Below the pieces are notes generated by a model. That model had not been told where the DNA came from and searched no databases. It saw only the letters and a list, made by a program, of their open reading frames with translations. A DNA stretch of 64,000 bases from Streptomyces sp. NBC_01142 (lineage in GTDB: Bacteria; Actinomycetota; Actinomycetes; Streptomycetales; Streptomycetaceae): assembly GCF_026341125.1 (NCBI RefSeq), contig NZ_JAPEOR010000001.1:3534001-3598000 (forward strand), written 5' to 3'. Position 1 is the stretch's first letter. Every line of letters starts with the position of its first letter. This document shows positions 53,500-62,209 of the stretch, one piece after another. Position numbers and translations under genes: made by a program.

Positions 53500-54429
53500 A
53501 GAGCGTGTCTGAGATCGGGTTACGGGGTGATTTTCCGTAGTGGTCGGGGTCCTTGGCGGGTGGCGGGTCGGCCTCGGGTGAGTCGGCGGAGTATCAGGTC
53601 GGTCATGGCCCAGCGGATCATGGTTTCGGAGTGGGCCGGGTTGCGTTCGTAGTCGCAGGCCAGGCGGCGGCGTGTGGTGATCCAGGCGAACGTGCGCTCC
53701 ACCGCCCAGCGCTTCGGCTGGACCTTGAAGCCGCGCTGTCCGGGGTCCTTGCGGACGATCTCCAGCGTGCGGTGCAAGACGGCAGAGGACCACTCGACGA
53801 GTCGGCCGGCGAAGCCCTGGTCGGCCCAGATCTTCTCGATGGTTGGGTGGTCCAGGCGGGTCCACAGCAGGGAGCGCTTGGCTCCGTCGCGGTCCTGGAC
53901 GCTTGCGGCCAGCACGTGCACGGCCAGGAGGAGGCCGAGGGTGTCGGTGACGATGAACCGTTTGCGGCCCTTGGTCTTCTTGCCCGCGTCGAAGCCGCTG
54001 GTGGACTTCGGCACCGTGTCGGCCGCCCGCACGGACTGCGAGTCGACCAGGCCCGCGGACGGCTCAGCGGAACGGCCGTCGGCCTCGCGGACCTTGACCC
54101 GCAGCGCGTCGTGGACGCGCTCCACGGTGCCGTCGTCGTGCCACCAGGTGAAGTACCAGTACACCGTCTGGAAGGGCGGGAAATCCTTGGGCAGATACCG
54201 CCACTGGCACCCGGTCCGCGCCAAGTACAAGATCGCGTCCACGATCCGCCGACGCGGGTGCTTCTCCCGCCGCCCGCCCTTGCGACCCGTCCTTGGAGCA
54301 GGCAGCAACGGCTCAATCAACGCCCACTGTTCATCCGTCAGATCAGACGGGTAACCATCCCCAGCAGCACTCACACACCACTCAACGAGTCACCCATACA
54401 GCCGATACGGCGGATCTCAGACACGCTCT
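53500..54429 (-). mobile_element. Apparently intact IS5-family element
   Basis: A 930-base element with 17-base perfect terminal inverted repeats (AGAGCGTGTCTGAGATC at 53500-53516 and its complement at 54413-54429) encloses one full-length transposase gene. I could not define a clear target-site duplication. Confidence 0.85.
53520..54374 (-). CDS. IS5-family transposase
   Basis: A 284-residue DDE transposase, complete. The N-terminal DUF4096-type domain reads YPSDLTDEQWALIEPLLP, with GCQWRYLPKDFPPFQTVYWY. The catalytic core has LVDSQSVRAAD (first Asp), then IWADQGFAGRLVEW (second Asp) and KRWAVERTFAWITTRRRLAC (Glu). It is a single frame with no programmed frameshift. It fills the element almost end to end, the stop lying four bases inside the inverted repeat. 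Confidence 0.92.
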   Translation of the reverse strand: MSAAGDGYPSDLTDEQWALIEPLLPAPRTGRKGGRREKHPRRRIVDAILYLARTGCQWRYLPKDFPPFQTVYWYFTWWHDDGTVERVHDALRVKVREADGRSAEPSAGLVDSQSVRAADTVPKSTSGFDAGKKTKGRKRFIVTDTLGLLLAVHVLAASVQDRDGAKRSLLWTRLDHPTIEKIWADQGFAGRLVEWSSAVLHRTLEIVRKDPGQRGFKVQPKRWAVERTFAWITTRRRLACDYERNPAHSETMIRWAMTDLILRRLTRGRPATRQGPRPLRKITP

Positions 54430-54483
54430 GAGAGGTCTCACGCAGGTGATCGCCGTGGCGTGATCTTCTCGGTTCTGCGCCCG

Positions 54484-54966
54484 TCATCGTCCAGGCTGTC
54501 GCACTCGGACTTCTTGAAGCAGCCACCCATTTCCGTCCGGGTCGCTGAACGTTGCGTACGAGCCGTAGCTGAGACCATTAGGGTCTGGGCCGTCTACCTG
54601 TTCTTGGGTGCCGGTGTCGTACACGCGGTGGAAGATCTCGCTAACCTCGACACCTTGGCTCATCAGTCGGGCGCGGGTTTGGTCGAGGTCTTGGACGACG
54701 AGGTACATGCCCTGGGCGGAGCCTTCTTCCGCAGGGGTGACTCCGCGGCCGAACTGGATCGAGCATCCCGACCCCGGAGGCGTCAGCTGCACAATCCGGA
54801 ATTCCGGGCCCACCTCGAAGTCCGCATCGAGCCTCCACCCCAAGCCCTGGTAGAAGCGCAGGGCACGATCGACGTCAGCCACCGGCATCACGACGACCTC
54901 AAGATTCATATCCATGGTCGGCTCTTCAACGACGTTCGATGCGCCGTCCTGCTTTGCGGTGCCCAT
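54484..54966 (-). CDS. VOC-family (glyoxalase-fold) protein
   Basis: A 160-residue protein with AGGAGGT four bases before the ATG. The N-terminal 18 residues are an unstructured lead, then LEVVVMPVADVDRALRFYQG and LGWRLDADFEVGPEFRIVQL. The second half has GMYLVVQDLDQTRARLMSQG and FSDPDGNGWLLQEV. The closing 'D-P-D-G-N-x-W-x-L-Q-E' is typical of dioxygenase/bleomycin-resistance-like VOC proteins. It may bind a small ligand or metal. It is the only intact gene between the two IS5-family elements. Confidence 0.85.
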   Translation of the reverse strand: MGTAKQDGASNVVEEPTMDMNLEVVVMPVADVDRALRFYQGLGWRLDADFEVGPEFRIVQLTPPGSGCSIQFGRGVTPAEEGSAQGMYLVVQDLDQTRARLMSQGVEVSEIFHRVYDTGTQEQVDGPDPNGLSYGSYATFSDPDGNGWLLQEVRVRQPGR

Positions 54967-55241
54967 AACGACCTCCTACGCCGCTTTCTGGTCAGGTTCA
55001 TGGCCTCTGAAAGCCCGCAACTGGCGGAACACCATCGTCACCAGGGGATGCACAGGTAGTTGATCACGCCTGCCAGCGCCCGCTCCTGCGGCTACCTGGA
55101 CGCGAGTGCAAGCCTCGGCGCCATGCTCGCGGAACGTGATCTCCAGCCTACGCTCGCGGACCGTGAACTGCTCGCCCACTGGCTGACGCAAACGGCCGTC
55201 GCTTGATCACTCTGGTAGGCAACCGTACGCGGCGGTGGGTT
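54967..55241. other. Gap between VOC gene and second IS, with a possible gene tail
   Basis: A plus-strand frame ending at 55206 reads GAMLAERDLQPTLADRELLA and HWLTQTAVA-stop. It has coding-like composition and may be the end of a lost gene. Confidence 0.3.
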
Positions 55242-56126
55242 CCTAAGACTTGTCCCGTAACTGCTGGTCACGGGTGAGATGATCTTCGGGTGTCTGGTGT
55301 GATCACGGCGTCGGAGCCGTCCTGGATAGCCCCGTTCACCGGGCTGAGCCCGCGTTCCTTCGGCAGGTTGGTGACCGCACTGCGCCGCGAAGGTGCAGAT
55401 CCGGTCCGTAAGGGCCGCCCGTGGGGACTTCCGCTGGAGGACCGGGTTCTGCTCGTCGCGGCCTACTGGCGCACGAACCTGACAATGCGCCAACTCGCTC
55501 CGCTCTTCGGTGTATCGAAGTCCGCGGCGGACCGCATCATCGACCACCTCGGCCCGTCGCTGGCGCTCCAGCCCCGCAAACGGTTCCGCAAGGACACCGT
55601 GCTCATCGTGGACGGCACCCTGGTGCCCACCCGCGACCACAGCATCGCCGAGCAGTCCAAGAACTACCGGTACTCCACGAACCACCAGGTTGTCATCGAC
55701 GCCGATACCCGCCTGGTCGTCGTGGTCGGCCGGCCCTTGCCCGGCAACCGCAACGACTGCAGGGCGTGGGAGGAGTCCGGCGCGAAGGCCGCCGTCGGCA
55801 AGGCCATGACGATCGCCGACGGCGGCTATCCGGGCACCGGACTCGTCATGCCACACCGTCGGCGCAAAGGTGAAGAACTGCCTGACTGGAAGCAGGCCCA
55901 CAACAAGTCCCACAAACAGGTTCGCGCCCGCGTGGAGCACGTTTTTGCCCGCATGAAGACCTGGAAGATCCTCCGCGACTGCCGCCTCAAGGGCGATGGC
56001 GTCCACCACGCCATGCTCGGAATCGCCCGCCTCCACAACCTCAACCTCGCCGGATAGGCGGGCGGCCGGACCGGCCACCAGCCACGCCCGCACCCACCCA
56101 AGATCATTTACGGGACAAGCCTTAGG
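55242..56126 (+). mobile_element. Second, different IS5-family element
   Basis: An 885-base element with 19-base inverted repeats (CCTAAGACTTGTCCCGTAA at 55242-55260; one mismatch to the complement of 56108-56126). The outer CTAAG/CTTAG fits the CTNAG target preference of IS5, although the two copies are complementary rather than identical. Confidence 0.85.
55290..56057 (+). CDS. IS5-family transposase (DDE_Tnp_4/HTH_Tnp_4 type)
   Basis: A 255-residue complete transposase from a GTG at 55290. The N-terminal HTH reads GLPLEDRVLLVAAYWRTNLT, then LFGVSKSAADRIIDHL. The DDE catalytic core has VLIVDGTLVPTRD (first Asp), MTIADGGYPGTGLVMPHR (second Asp) and ARVEHVFARMKTWKIL (Glu). It belongs to a different subgroup from the transposase at 53520-54374 and shares no inverted repeats with it. 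Confidence 0.9.
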   Translation: MSGVITASEPSWIAPFTGLSPRSFGRLVTALRREGADPVRKGRPWGLPLEDRVLLVAAYWRTNLTMRQLAPLFGVSKSAADRIIDHLGPSLALQPRKRFRKDTVLIVDGTLVPTRDHSIAEQSKNYRYSTNHQVVIDADTRLVVVVGRPLPGNRNDCRAWEESGAKAAVGKAMTIADGGYPGTGLVMPHRRRKGEELPDWKQAHNKSHKQVRARVEHVFARMKTWKILRDCRLKGDGVHHAMLGIARLHNLNLAG

Positions 56127-56157
56127 GTGCTCTAGATCAGACAGGTGAGGCTTGTAG

Positions 56158-56606
56158 ATGCGCGTGTTGTACCTGGATCGGTCGCATACCTGGGGAATAG
56201 GTGACCGGCCGGAATCGATGCGTTCGCGTGAACTGGACGACTCGGCGGCGCTGGTGCGCCGCTCGGCAGACGTTCTGACTTGCCCTGGCCGACGCCTGGG
56301 ACGTCGACGACGGGCAGGTGTACAACGACGCCCAGTACGACGCGGTGGAGGAGAAATTCAACCTCGTGAATTCCGACCCGCGTTGCGGGCGAGCCGTCTA
56401 TCTGTCCGTCAACCGTGCGGCGTTGGTCCCCGATGGGCTGCCCGGAACCAGGACGCCAAGTGGTCACGGCGGGCTGGTTCTGGACCTCACCGCGGGCGGT
56501 GCCGAGGGACCCGGACATCAAATCGATCGTCGAGGTCAACCGGGCGCTTCGAGCCGCCGGTGCCCCGGACCCGCTCCCGGCCCCCTATGACCGGCCCAAA
56601 TGGTGA
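56158..56606 (+). pseudogene. Broken gene of unknown family
   Basis: Coding-like stretches lie in alternating frames. MYNDAQYDAVEEKFNLVNSD and CGRAVYLSVNRAALVPDGLP are in one (from 56318), then PRDPDIKSIVEVNRALRAAG and APDPLPAPYDRPKW-stop in another. At least one frameshift near 56445 is needed. The 5' end adjoins the second IS element. The protein family is not recognised. Confidence 0.4.
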
Positions 56607-56625
56607 ACTGACATCAAATGACCCG

Positions 56626-57147
56626 TCAGCCCTGCGGTGGCAGCAGCGGCTTCCGCTCCACCGGTGAGGTCAGCACGATCGATGTCGTCGTACGCCCCAA
56701 GGTTGAGGTCTGCTCCAGGACGTCCTCGAGATGGACCGTGCTGGTCACCGCGACCTTGATGATCCAGCAGTCCTCGCCGACGACGTGGTGCGCCTCGATC
56801 ACCTCGGGCCTGGCGAGCAGTTCCCGTGTCCTGGGGTGCTTCAGGTTGTACCCGCCGTGGGGATTGACGCGGATGAAGGCCTGGATGCCGTAGCCGAGCC
56901 GGGCGGGGGAGACGTGAGCCCCGTATCCGGTGATCGCACCGCACGCCTCGAGTCGGCGCACCCGCTCCGTGACCGCCGCCGGGCTCAGCCGCACCCGGCG
57001 GCCGAGTTCGCTGAGTTTGATGCGGCCGTCGCTCTGGACGAGCTCCAGGATGTGCCGGTCGACGGGGTCGAAGGCGCTCACCGACGTTTCGTTGGTGGCG
57101 GCATGCAGCTGCCGTGGTTCTTTCGGCAGGACGGCCGGATCTCCCAT
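56626..57147 (-). CDS. Lrp/AsnC-family regulator
   Basis: A 173-residue regulator with GGGGGAG before the ATG at 57147. An HTH at the N-terminus reads FDPVDRHILELVQSDGRIKL, then SELGRRVRLSPAAVTERVRR. The RAM ligand-binding domain has AFIRVNPHGGY, then EVIEAHHVVGEDCWIIKVAV and TSTLGRTTTSIVLTSPVE. It is divergent from the epimerase/aldo-keto reductase operon across 64 bases containing a CGTCAA-N8-TTGACG box. Amino-acid or related small-molecule sensing is expected from the family. Confidence 0.9.
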   Translation of the reverse strand: MGDPAVLPKEPRQLHAATNETSVSAFDPVDRHILELVQSDGRIKLSELGRRVRLSPAAVTERVRRLEACGAITGYGAHVSPARLGYGIQAFIRVNPHGGYNLKHPRTRELLARPEVIEAHHVVGEDCWIIKVAVTSTVHLEDVLEQTSTLGRTTTSIVLTSPVERKPLLPPQG

Positions 57148-57170
57148 GACTCCCCCTTCATGACGTGGCC

Positions 57171-57190
57171 CGTCAACGTAACACTTGACG
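57171..57190. promoter_or_regulatory. Lrp-type operator and -35-like element
   Basis: CGTCAA-CGTAACAC-TTGACG is a perfect 6-base inverted repeat with an 8-base spacer between divergent starts. Its right arm doubles as a TTGACG -35-like hexamer. Confidence 0.5.
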
Positions 57191-57211
57191 TACCACGACA
57201 GGGAGTTGGAA

Positions 57212-58120
57212 ATGCTCGACGTATGTGTCATTGGCGGGAACCGCTATTTCGGAAAGCGGCTCATCGCTCGACTGCTGAAGTCCGGGAACCGCGTCACCGT
57301 CATCAATCGCGGTTCCTCCGCCTCGCCCGCCGGGGTGACCTCTCTCGTCGCCGACCGCGACGACGAGGAGTCCCTCCGGGCCGCTCTCGGGTCGCGGACC
57401 TTCGATGTCGTCATCGACCAGGTCTGCTACACGCCGCGCCAGGCGGACATCGCCCGGCGGGTGTTCGCCGGCCGCGTCCGCCGCCATGTGATGACGTCGA
57501 CCGTCGAGGTGTACGAGTACGAGCACTCCACCGCACCGGTGCGTGAGGGCGCCGTCGATCCCCGCACGGTGAAAGTCGACCTGGCCGCTCCGTGGGACGA
57601 CCCGGACTTCCGCCAGCAGCACTACGGCGAGGGAAAACGGCAGGCCGAGGCGGTCCTCGCGCAGGATCCCGGCTGCCCGTACGTCTCCGTGCGCGTTGCC
57701 CATGTGCTCGGCGGGGCCGACGACTTCACCGGGCGCGTCGACCACTACGCCGCCCGGATCCGGGCGGGCGAGCCCATTGCCGTACCCGCCGAGAACCACC
57801 CCGCCACCTATGTGTACGTCGAGGAGATCGCGGACTTCCTGGCGTGGACGGCGGGCCAGGAATTCACCGGTCCGGTGAATGCGAATGCGTACGGCCCGCT
57901 CACCACGGCAGATATCTGCGCGGTGATCGAGCGCGAGGTGGGTGGGAAGGCGGAATTCCAGTCGGTGGAGGTGGGCGAGACCTCGCCGTTCTCCTTCACC
58001 CGTTCGTACGGAATGGACAACTCCCGTGCGGCACATCTTGGTTACACCTTCCGGGACTCCTCGCAGTGGCTGTCGACGGCCATCGCGGAAACCCTCCGTT
58101 CCGGCAAGGAGGACCGATAA
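57212..58120 (+). CDS. NAD-dependent epimerase/reductase (SDR extended-type)
   Basis: A 302-residue Rossmann protein. GGGAG six bases before the ATG at 57212 selects this start over the one at 57185. The nucleotide motif is VCVIGGNRYFGKRLIARLL (G-G-x-x-x-x-G). VTVINRG and VVIDQVCYTPRQADIARR follow, with HVMTSTVEVYEYEHS and the likely catalytic QHYGEGKRQAEAVL (Y-x-x-x-K). The pattern resembles isoflavone-reductase/epimerase-like reductases of actinomycetes. Its TAA overlaps the aldo-keto reductase ATG. Substrate is unknown. Confidence 0.87.
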   Translation: MLDVCVIGGNRYFGKRLIARLLKSGNRVTVINRGSSASPAGVTSLVADRDDEESLRAALGSRTFDVVIDQVCYTPRQADIARRVFAGRVRRHVMTSTVEVYEYEHSTAPVREGAVDPRTVKVDLAAPWDDPDFRQQHYGEGKRQAEAVLAQDPGCPYVSVRVAHVLGGADDFTGRVDHYAARIRAGEPIAVPAENHPATYVYVEEIADFLAWTAGQEFTGPVNANAYGPLTTADICAVIEREVGGKAEFQSVEVGETSPFSFTRSYGMDNSRAAHLGYTFRDSSQWLSTAIAETLRSGKEDR

Positions 58121-59010
58121 TGCGGTACCGCACTCTCGGGGATGTACGGGTCAGCGCGATCGGGCTCGGCGCCATGCCGCTGTCCATCGAGGGGCATCCC
58201 GATGAGCGGCAGGCCCTGGCCACCGTCCATGCCGCGCTCGACGCGGGCGTGACGCTGATCGACACAGCCGACTCCTACTATGCGCCCGGCGGCGTACCGG
58301 GGCCCGGTGAGTCGCTCGTCGCCCGTGCGCTCGCGACGTACCGCGGTGACAGGGACTCTGTCCTGGTCGCCACCAAGGGCGGCCGGGGCCGTACGGCCGA
58401 CGGCGGCTGGACCGTCAACGGCGATCCCCGCCACCTCAAGCGGGCCGCGAGGAGCTCCCTCGCCCGCCTCGGCGGCAGCGCGATCGGGCTGTACCAGCTG
58501 CACAAACCGGACCCGGCCGTCCCTTTCGCCGACTCGCTGGGAGCGCTCCACGAACTGCTGGAGGAGGGCACGATCCGGCTCGCCGGGCTCTCCAACGTGA
58601 ATACGGCGCAGATCCGGCTCGCTCGCCGGATGCTGGGCGACCGGCTGGTGTCCGTACAGAACCGGTACTCGCCCGCCGTGCGCGACAGCGAGGCGGAACT
58701 GCGGCTCTGCGCCGAGCTGGGGCTGGCCTTCCTGCCGTGGAGTCCGCTCGGCGGGATCTCGCGGAGCTCGCTGGACGGGCCGTCCGCAGTGGCCGGGACG
58801 GGTCCGTACGCCGCGTTCCACCGGGTGGCACGCGGGCGCGGAGCCAGCCCCCAACAGATAGCCCTGGCCTGGCTGCTGGCGAAGTCACCGACGGTGGTCC
58901 CGATTCCGGGAGCGAGCCGTCCGCAGAGCATCCGGGACTCCGCGGCGGCCGCCGATCTTGTTCTCGGCGATGCGGAGCTTGCGGAGCTCGACGGGGACGC
59001 CCGACCTTGA
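58120..59010 (+). CDS. Aldo/keto reductase
   Basis: A 296-residue NADPH-dependent reductase translated through a TAATG overlap. The catalytic tetrad is visible: Asp48 (LIDTADSYY), Tyr53, Lys86 (LVATKGG) and His127 (LYQLHKPD). NADPH-binding elements SVQNRYSPAVRDSEAEL and IPGASRPQSIRDSAAAADL are at the C-terminal side. It is coupled to the SDR gene and under the divergent Lrp regulator, suggesting a short reductive pathway. Confidence 0.92.
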   Translation: MRYRTLGDVRVSAIGLGAMPLSIEGHPDERQALATVHAALDAGVTLIDTADSYYAPGGVPGPGESLVARALATYRGDRDSVLVATKGGRGRTADGGWTVNGDPRHLKRAARSSLARLGGSAIGLYQLHKPDPAVPFADSLGALHELLEEGTIRLAGLSNVNTAQIRLARRMLGDRLVSVQNRYSPAVRDSEAELRLCAELGLAFLPWSPLGGISRSSLDGPSAVAGTGPYAAFHRVARGRGASPQQIALAWLLAKSPTVVPIPGASRPQSIRDSAAAADLVLGDAELAELDGDARP

Positions 59011-59693
59011 TCAGGCGTTCGGCGCAACTCCCCGCTGTGTTCCGGAAGTCAGCCGCGCGGTTTCGGCTGGGACGAGGCCGGACGGGGGGACACGCGAAAG
59101 TGCCTGGAGCCTTGTCGAAAGGGCCTGTCGGTCCAAGCGGAAGGCGCAGGCTGCGTGCAGGGCATTGGGTCTCGCTGCTGCGGCAGCGTGTCCGAGCTGT
59201 CGCTGGACTTGCCCAGCAGATGCCGCGGCCCGGCTGCGCGGGAGCGGCGAAGCGGGGGGTCGTGCTCCACGGGCGTCCCCCGCGCGGCGAGATGGGGTGC
59301 TCGGCCGCTTCGGTCGGCGTCTGGAAGGGAGCCGGGCGGAGGTCGGTGTCTTCGAGCAGGCGCAGCACGGTGCCAGGCCGTCGGCTGCTTGAGGTCGAGT
59401 GGGACGGAGAGAGGGCCGCGGGGGAGCGCGGCGTGGGCCCGCCCGCACCGCAGTGGTCCGCCGAGCCGGTCGATGCGGATCAGGTCGGCGGCGAGGTCGA
59501 CGAGGATCACGCAGGAAGTAGACCATGCCAAAGTCCAGCAAATTGGGACATCTTTACCTCACGCGGTGACCCGCCCCCTGTCCTGCGTGGCCATGGGTGC
59601 GGTCACGGCGCCCCGCTCAGGTGGCACCCGTTTGCATGATCAAAGTGGCGTGGGGTTAGCATATGAGCACCGCCTAGCTCGAAAGATAAACCT
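59011..59693. other. 680-base gap before the GAPDH gene
   Basis: No supported gene. Minus-strand frames show scattered protein-like pieces in different frames (for example STSCVILVDLAADLIRIDRL and VLRLLEDTDLRPAPFQTPTE), compatible with an old broken gene. The last 60 bases hold the promoter of the downstream gene. Confidence 0.4.
59632..59662 (+). promoter_or_regulatory. Putative promoter of the GAPDH gene
   Basis: TTGCAT (59632-59637) and TAGCAT (59657-59662) are separated by 19 bases, 31 bases ahead of the GTG. Confidence 0.45.
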
Positions 59694-61139
59694 GTGACTG
59701 TCAATGACGACGCGTTCACCAACTGGAAGAACCGCGAGGAGATCGCGGAGTCGATGATCCCGATCATCGGGAAGCTGCACCGGGAGGGGGACGTAACGGT
59801 CCTGCTTCACAGCCGCTCCTTGGTGAACAAGTCGGTGGTCAGCATCCTCAAGACCCACCGATTCGCCCGGCAGATCGCCGGTGAGGAACTCTCGGTCACC
59901 GAGACGCTGCCGTTCCTGCAGGCTCTCACCACGCTCGATCTCGGCCCTTCCCAGATCGACATCGGCATGCTCGCCGCGACGTACAGGACCGACGACCGCG
60001 GTCTCTCGGTGGAGGAGTTCACCGCCGAGGCCGTCGCCGGCGCCACGGGTGCCAACAAGATCGAGCGCCGCGAGTCGCGCGACGTCGTCCTCTACGGCTT
60101 CGGCCGCATCGGCCGCCTCGTCGCCCGCCTGCTCATCGAGAAGGCCGGCTCCGGCAACGGCCTGCGGCTGCGCGCCATCGTCGTCCGCCAGGGCGGCGAG
60201 CAGGACATCGTCAAGCGCGCCTCGCTGCTGCGCCGCGACTCCATCCACGGGCAGTTCCAGGGCACGATCACCGTCGACGAGGCGAAGAGCACGATCATCG
60301 CCAACGGCAACGAGATCAAGGTGATCTACGCCAACGACCCGTCGGAGATCGACTACACGGCGTACGGCATCAAGGACGCCATCCTCATCGACAACACCGG
60401 CAAGTGGCGCGACCGCGAGGGCCTCTCGAAGCACCTCCGCCCCGGCATCGACAAGGTCGTCCTGACTGCGCCGGGCAAGGGTGACGTCCCCAACATCGTC
60501 CATGGTGTCAACCACGACATGATCAAGCCGGACGAGCAGATCCTGTCCTGCGCGTCCTGCACCACCAACGCGATCGTCCCGCCGCTGAAGGCGATGGCGG
60601 AGGAGTACGGCGTCCTGCGCGGCCACGTGGAGACCGTCCACTCGTTCACCAACGACCAGAACCTGCTGGACAACTACCACAGCTCCGACCGCCGCGGCCG
60701 CTCGGCGCCTCTCAACATGGTCATCACCGAGACCGGTGCCGCCGCCGCCGTTGCCAAGGCGCTGCCCGACCTCGACGCGCGGATCACCGGCAGCTCGATC
60801 CGCGTCCCGGTGCCGGACGTCTCGATCGCGATCCTCAGCCTGCGGCTCGCACGCGAGACCACCCGCGAGGAGGTCCTCGACTACCTCCGCAACGTGTCGC
60901 TGACCTCGCCGCTCAAGCGTCAGATCGACTTCACCACCGCCCCCGATGCGGTCTCGAGCGACTTCATCGGCTCGCGCCACGCCTCGATCGTCGATGCCGG
61001 CGCCACCAAGGTCGAGGGCGACGACGCGATCCTCTACCTGTGGTACGACAACGAGTTCGGCTACTCCTGCCAGGTCATCCGCGTAGTCCAGCACGTCTCC
61101 GGGGTGGAGTACCCGACCTTCCCGGTTCCGGTGGTCTGA
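59694..61139 (+). CDS. Long-form glyceraldehyde-3-phosphate dehydrogenase
   Basis: A 481-residue enzyme from GTG 59694. A 125-residue helical N-terminal extension (FTNWKNREEIAESMIPIIGK and LVNKSVVSILKTHRFARQIA) precedes the usual GAPDH Rossmann domain (VVLYGFGRIGRLVARLLIEK, 131-150). The catalytic loop is SCASCTTNAIVPPL, with Cys289 the nucleophile. Canonical enzymes have SNASCTTNCLAP, so an extra Cys286 replaces Asn and the usual second Cys is Ala. This matches the long GapB-like group of actinobacteria (about 480 residues) rather than glycolytic GapA. The likely reaction is oxidation of GAP, possibly in the gluconeogenic direction or with NADP. Confidence 0.88.
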   Translation: MTVNDDAFTNWKNREEIAESMIPIIGKLHREGDVTVLLHSRSLVNKSVVSILKTHRFARQIAGEELSVTETLPFLQALTTLDLGPSQIDIGMLAATYRTDDRGLSVEEFTAEAVAGATGANKIERRESRDVVLYGFGRIGRLVARLLIEKAGSGNGLRLRAIVVRQGGEQDIVKRASLLRRDSIHGQFQGTITVDEAKSTIIANGNEIKVIYANDPSEIDYTAYGIKDAILIDNTGKWRDREGLSKHLRPGIDKVVLTAPGKGDVPNIVHGVNHDMIKPDEQILSCASCTTNAIVPPLKAMAEEYGVLRGHVETVHSFTNDQNLLDNYHSSDRRGRSAPLNMVITETGAAAAVAKALPDLDARITGSSIRVPVPDVSIAILSLRLARETTREEVLDYLRNVSLTSPLKRQIDFTTAPDAVSSDFIGSRHASIVDAGATKVEGDDAILYLWYDNEFGYSCQVIRVVQHVSGVEYPTFPVPVV

Positions 61140-61296
61140 TCTCGGCGGACTGTCCGATCCGGATCCGGTGTCCCGGCAGGCCGGGGCTGCGACCGAACCG
61201 ACCTGTCGCCTGACGCGGTGTGGACGTTGCCGGTGATACGTCGGACGGGTTCGGAGCTCCAGTCCTACCGTCCCTGCTGGAGACTCAAGCCAGTTC

Positions 61297-61343
61297 GCCT
61301 GCCGTTGTTGGTCGACCCATCGGCTCGACCAACAACGGCAGGC
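61297..61343 (+). terminator. Perfect 19-bp inverted repeat downstream of the GAPDH gene
   Basis: Arms GCCTGCCGTTGTTGGTCGA (61297-61315) and its exact complement (61325-61343) with a 9-base loop, 157 bases after the stop. Confidence 0.7.
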
Positions 61344-61711
61344 TCCGCGGCCGGTCATCTCGCCGGTGTGCGGCGGGTGTGTGGGTGCGCGGGTGCTCGA
61401 CCCCGACCGGGCTGGACCGAGGACCGGAAGACGGCCGCGATACAGGCTGTGCCGGGAGCGCCTCGACCTGTGCGCAGCCGTCACGACGCCCCCGCACTGG
61501 TCGTCGTGCGAGGGCGCGGACATCATGGCGGTGCGGATACGGCTGAACCCGTCGATCCGCCGCGACGGCTACCGGGTTGCCGCGTCTGGGGGCGGGGCGC
61601 AGCCACCTCGCAGATGCCGCGGATGACGGCCGATGGAGCCACTGCCCGAGATCTGAGGCCGGCGGTCCACCCCGCACCGTTGGCGTCGGTACCGGCTGGG
61701 ACACTCCCTTC

Positions 61712-62209
61712 ATGGACACCACACCCGAGCACATAGGCTCCCGGACAGCGGCCGGATGGACCGTCGCACTCGCGGCCCTCGGAGCAGTCACCGGCTTCGC
61801 CTGGGACGGGCCGTTCCTCGCCGTCGCTTGCGCCCTCTCCCTGGGAGGCGGTGCCGCCGTGGGCACGGTCCTGTCCCGCCGTCGAGTGATCGAAACCATT
61901 CGGGAAGGCCAGGGGAAGGCCGCCGCACTCGGGTACGCCGACGGAATCGGGGACATGGTGGTGCTGGGGATATCCGCGTACAGGGCCGCCGTCTTTCCGC
62001 TGTCCGGCCCGGACGCAGTAGACTCCGCCGAGCGCACGGCGCGCCGTAAGGCCGCCTACCGTCTCACGGCCGCCGACGGGCTTCCCCACCACATTCGTGA
62101 GGCCGCGGCCGCCGCTCTCGAAGCAATCGATGACGCGCGAGACCACGACACCCAGTCCGCCATCGAGGACCTGATGAAGGCCGTCCACGAGCAGCGCCGC
62201 AGCATGTGA
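61712..62209 (+). CDS. Unknown membrane-associated protein
   Basis: A 165-residue protein starting at ATG 61712, with GACACT seven bases upstream and no ribosome site (leaderless candidate). Two adjacent hydrophobic helices lie at about 14-30 (GWTVALAALGAVTGFAW) and 32-54 (PFLAVACALSLGGGAAVGTV). A soluble helical tail follows (RRVIETIREGQGKAAALGYA to HDTQSAIEDLMKAVHEQRRS). I do not recognise a family. Codon usage is native. Confidence 0.6.
   Translation: MDTTPEHIGSRTAAGWTVALAALGAVTGFAWDGPFLAVACALSLGGGAAVGTVLSRRRVIETIREGQGKAAALGYADGIGDMVVLGISAYRAAVFPLSGPDAVDSAERTARRKAAYRLTAADGLPHHIREAAAAALEAIDDARDHDTQSAIEDLMKAVHEQRRSM

Noticed and set aside
53500..56126. Composite transposon carrying the VOC gene
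   Set aside because: The two elements have different transposases and unrelated terminal repeats, so they cannot act as matched ends.
59640..61526. 628-codon minus-strand frame
   Set aside because: Shadow of GAPDH. Repetitive Val/Asp/Leu/Gly composition is a by-product of high-GC codon bias.
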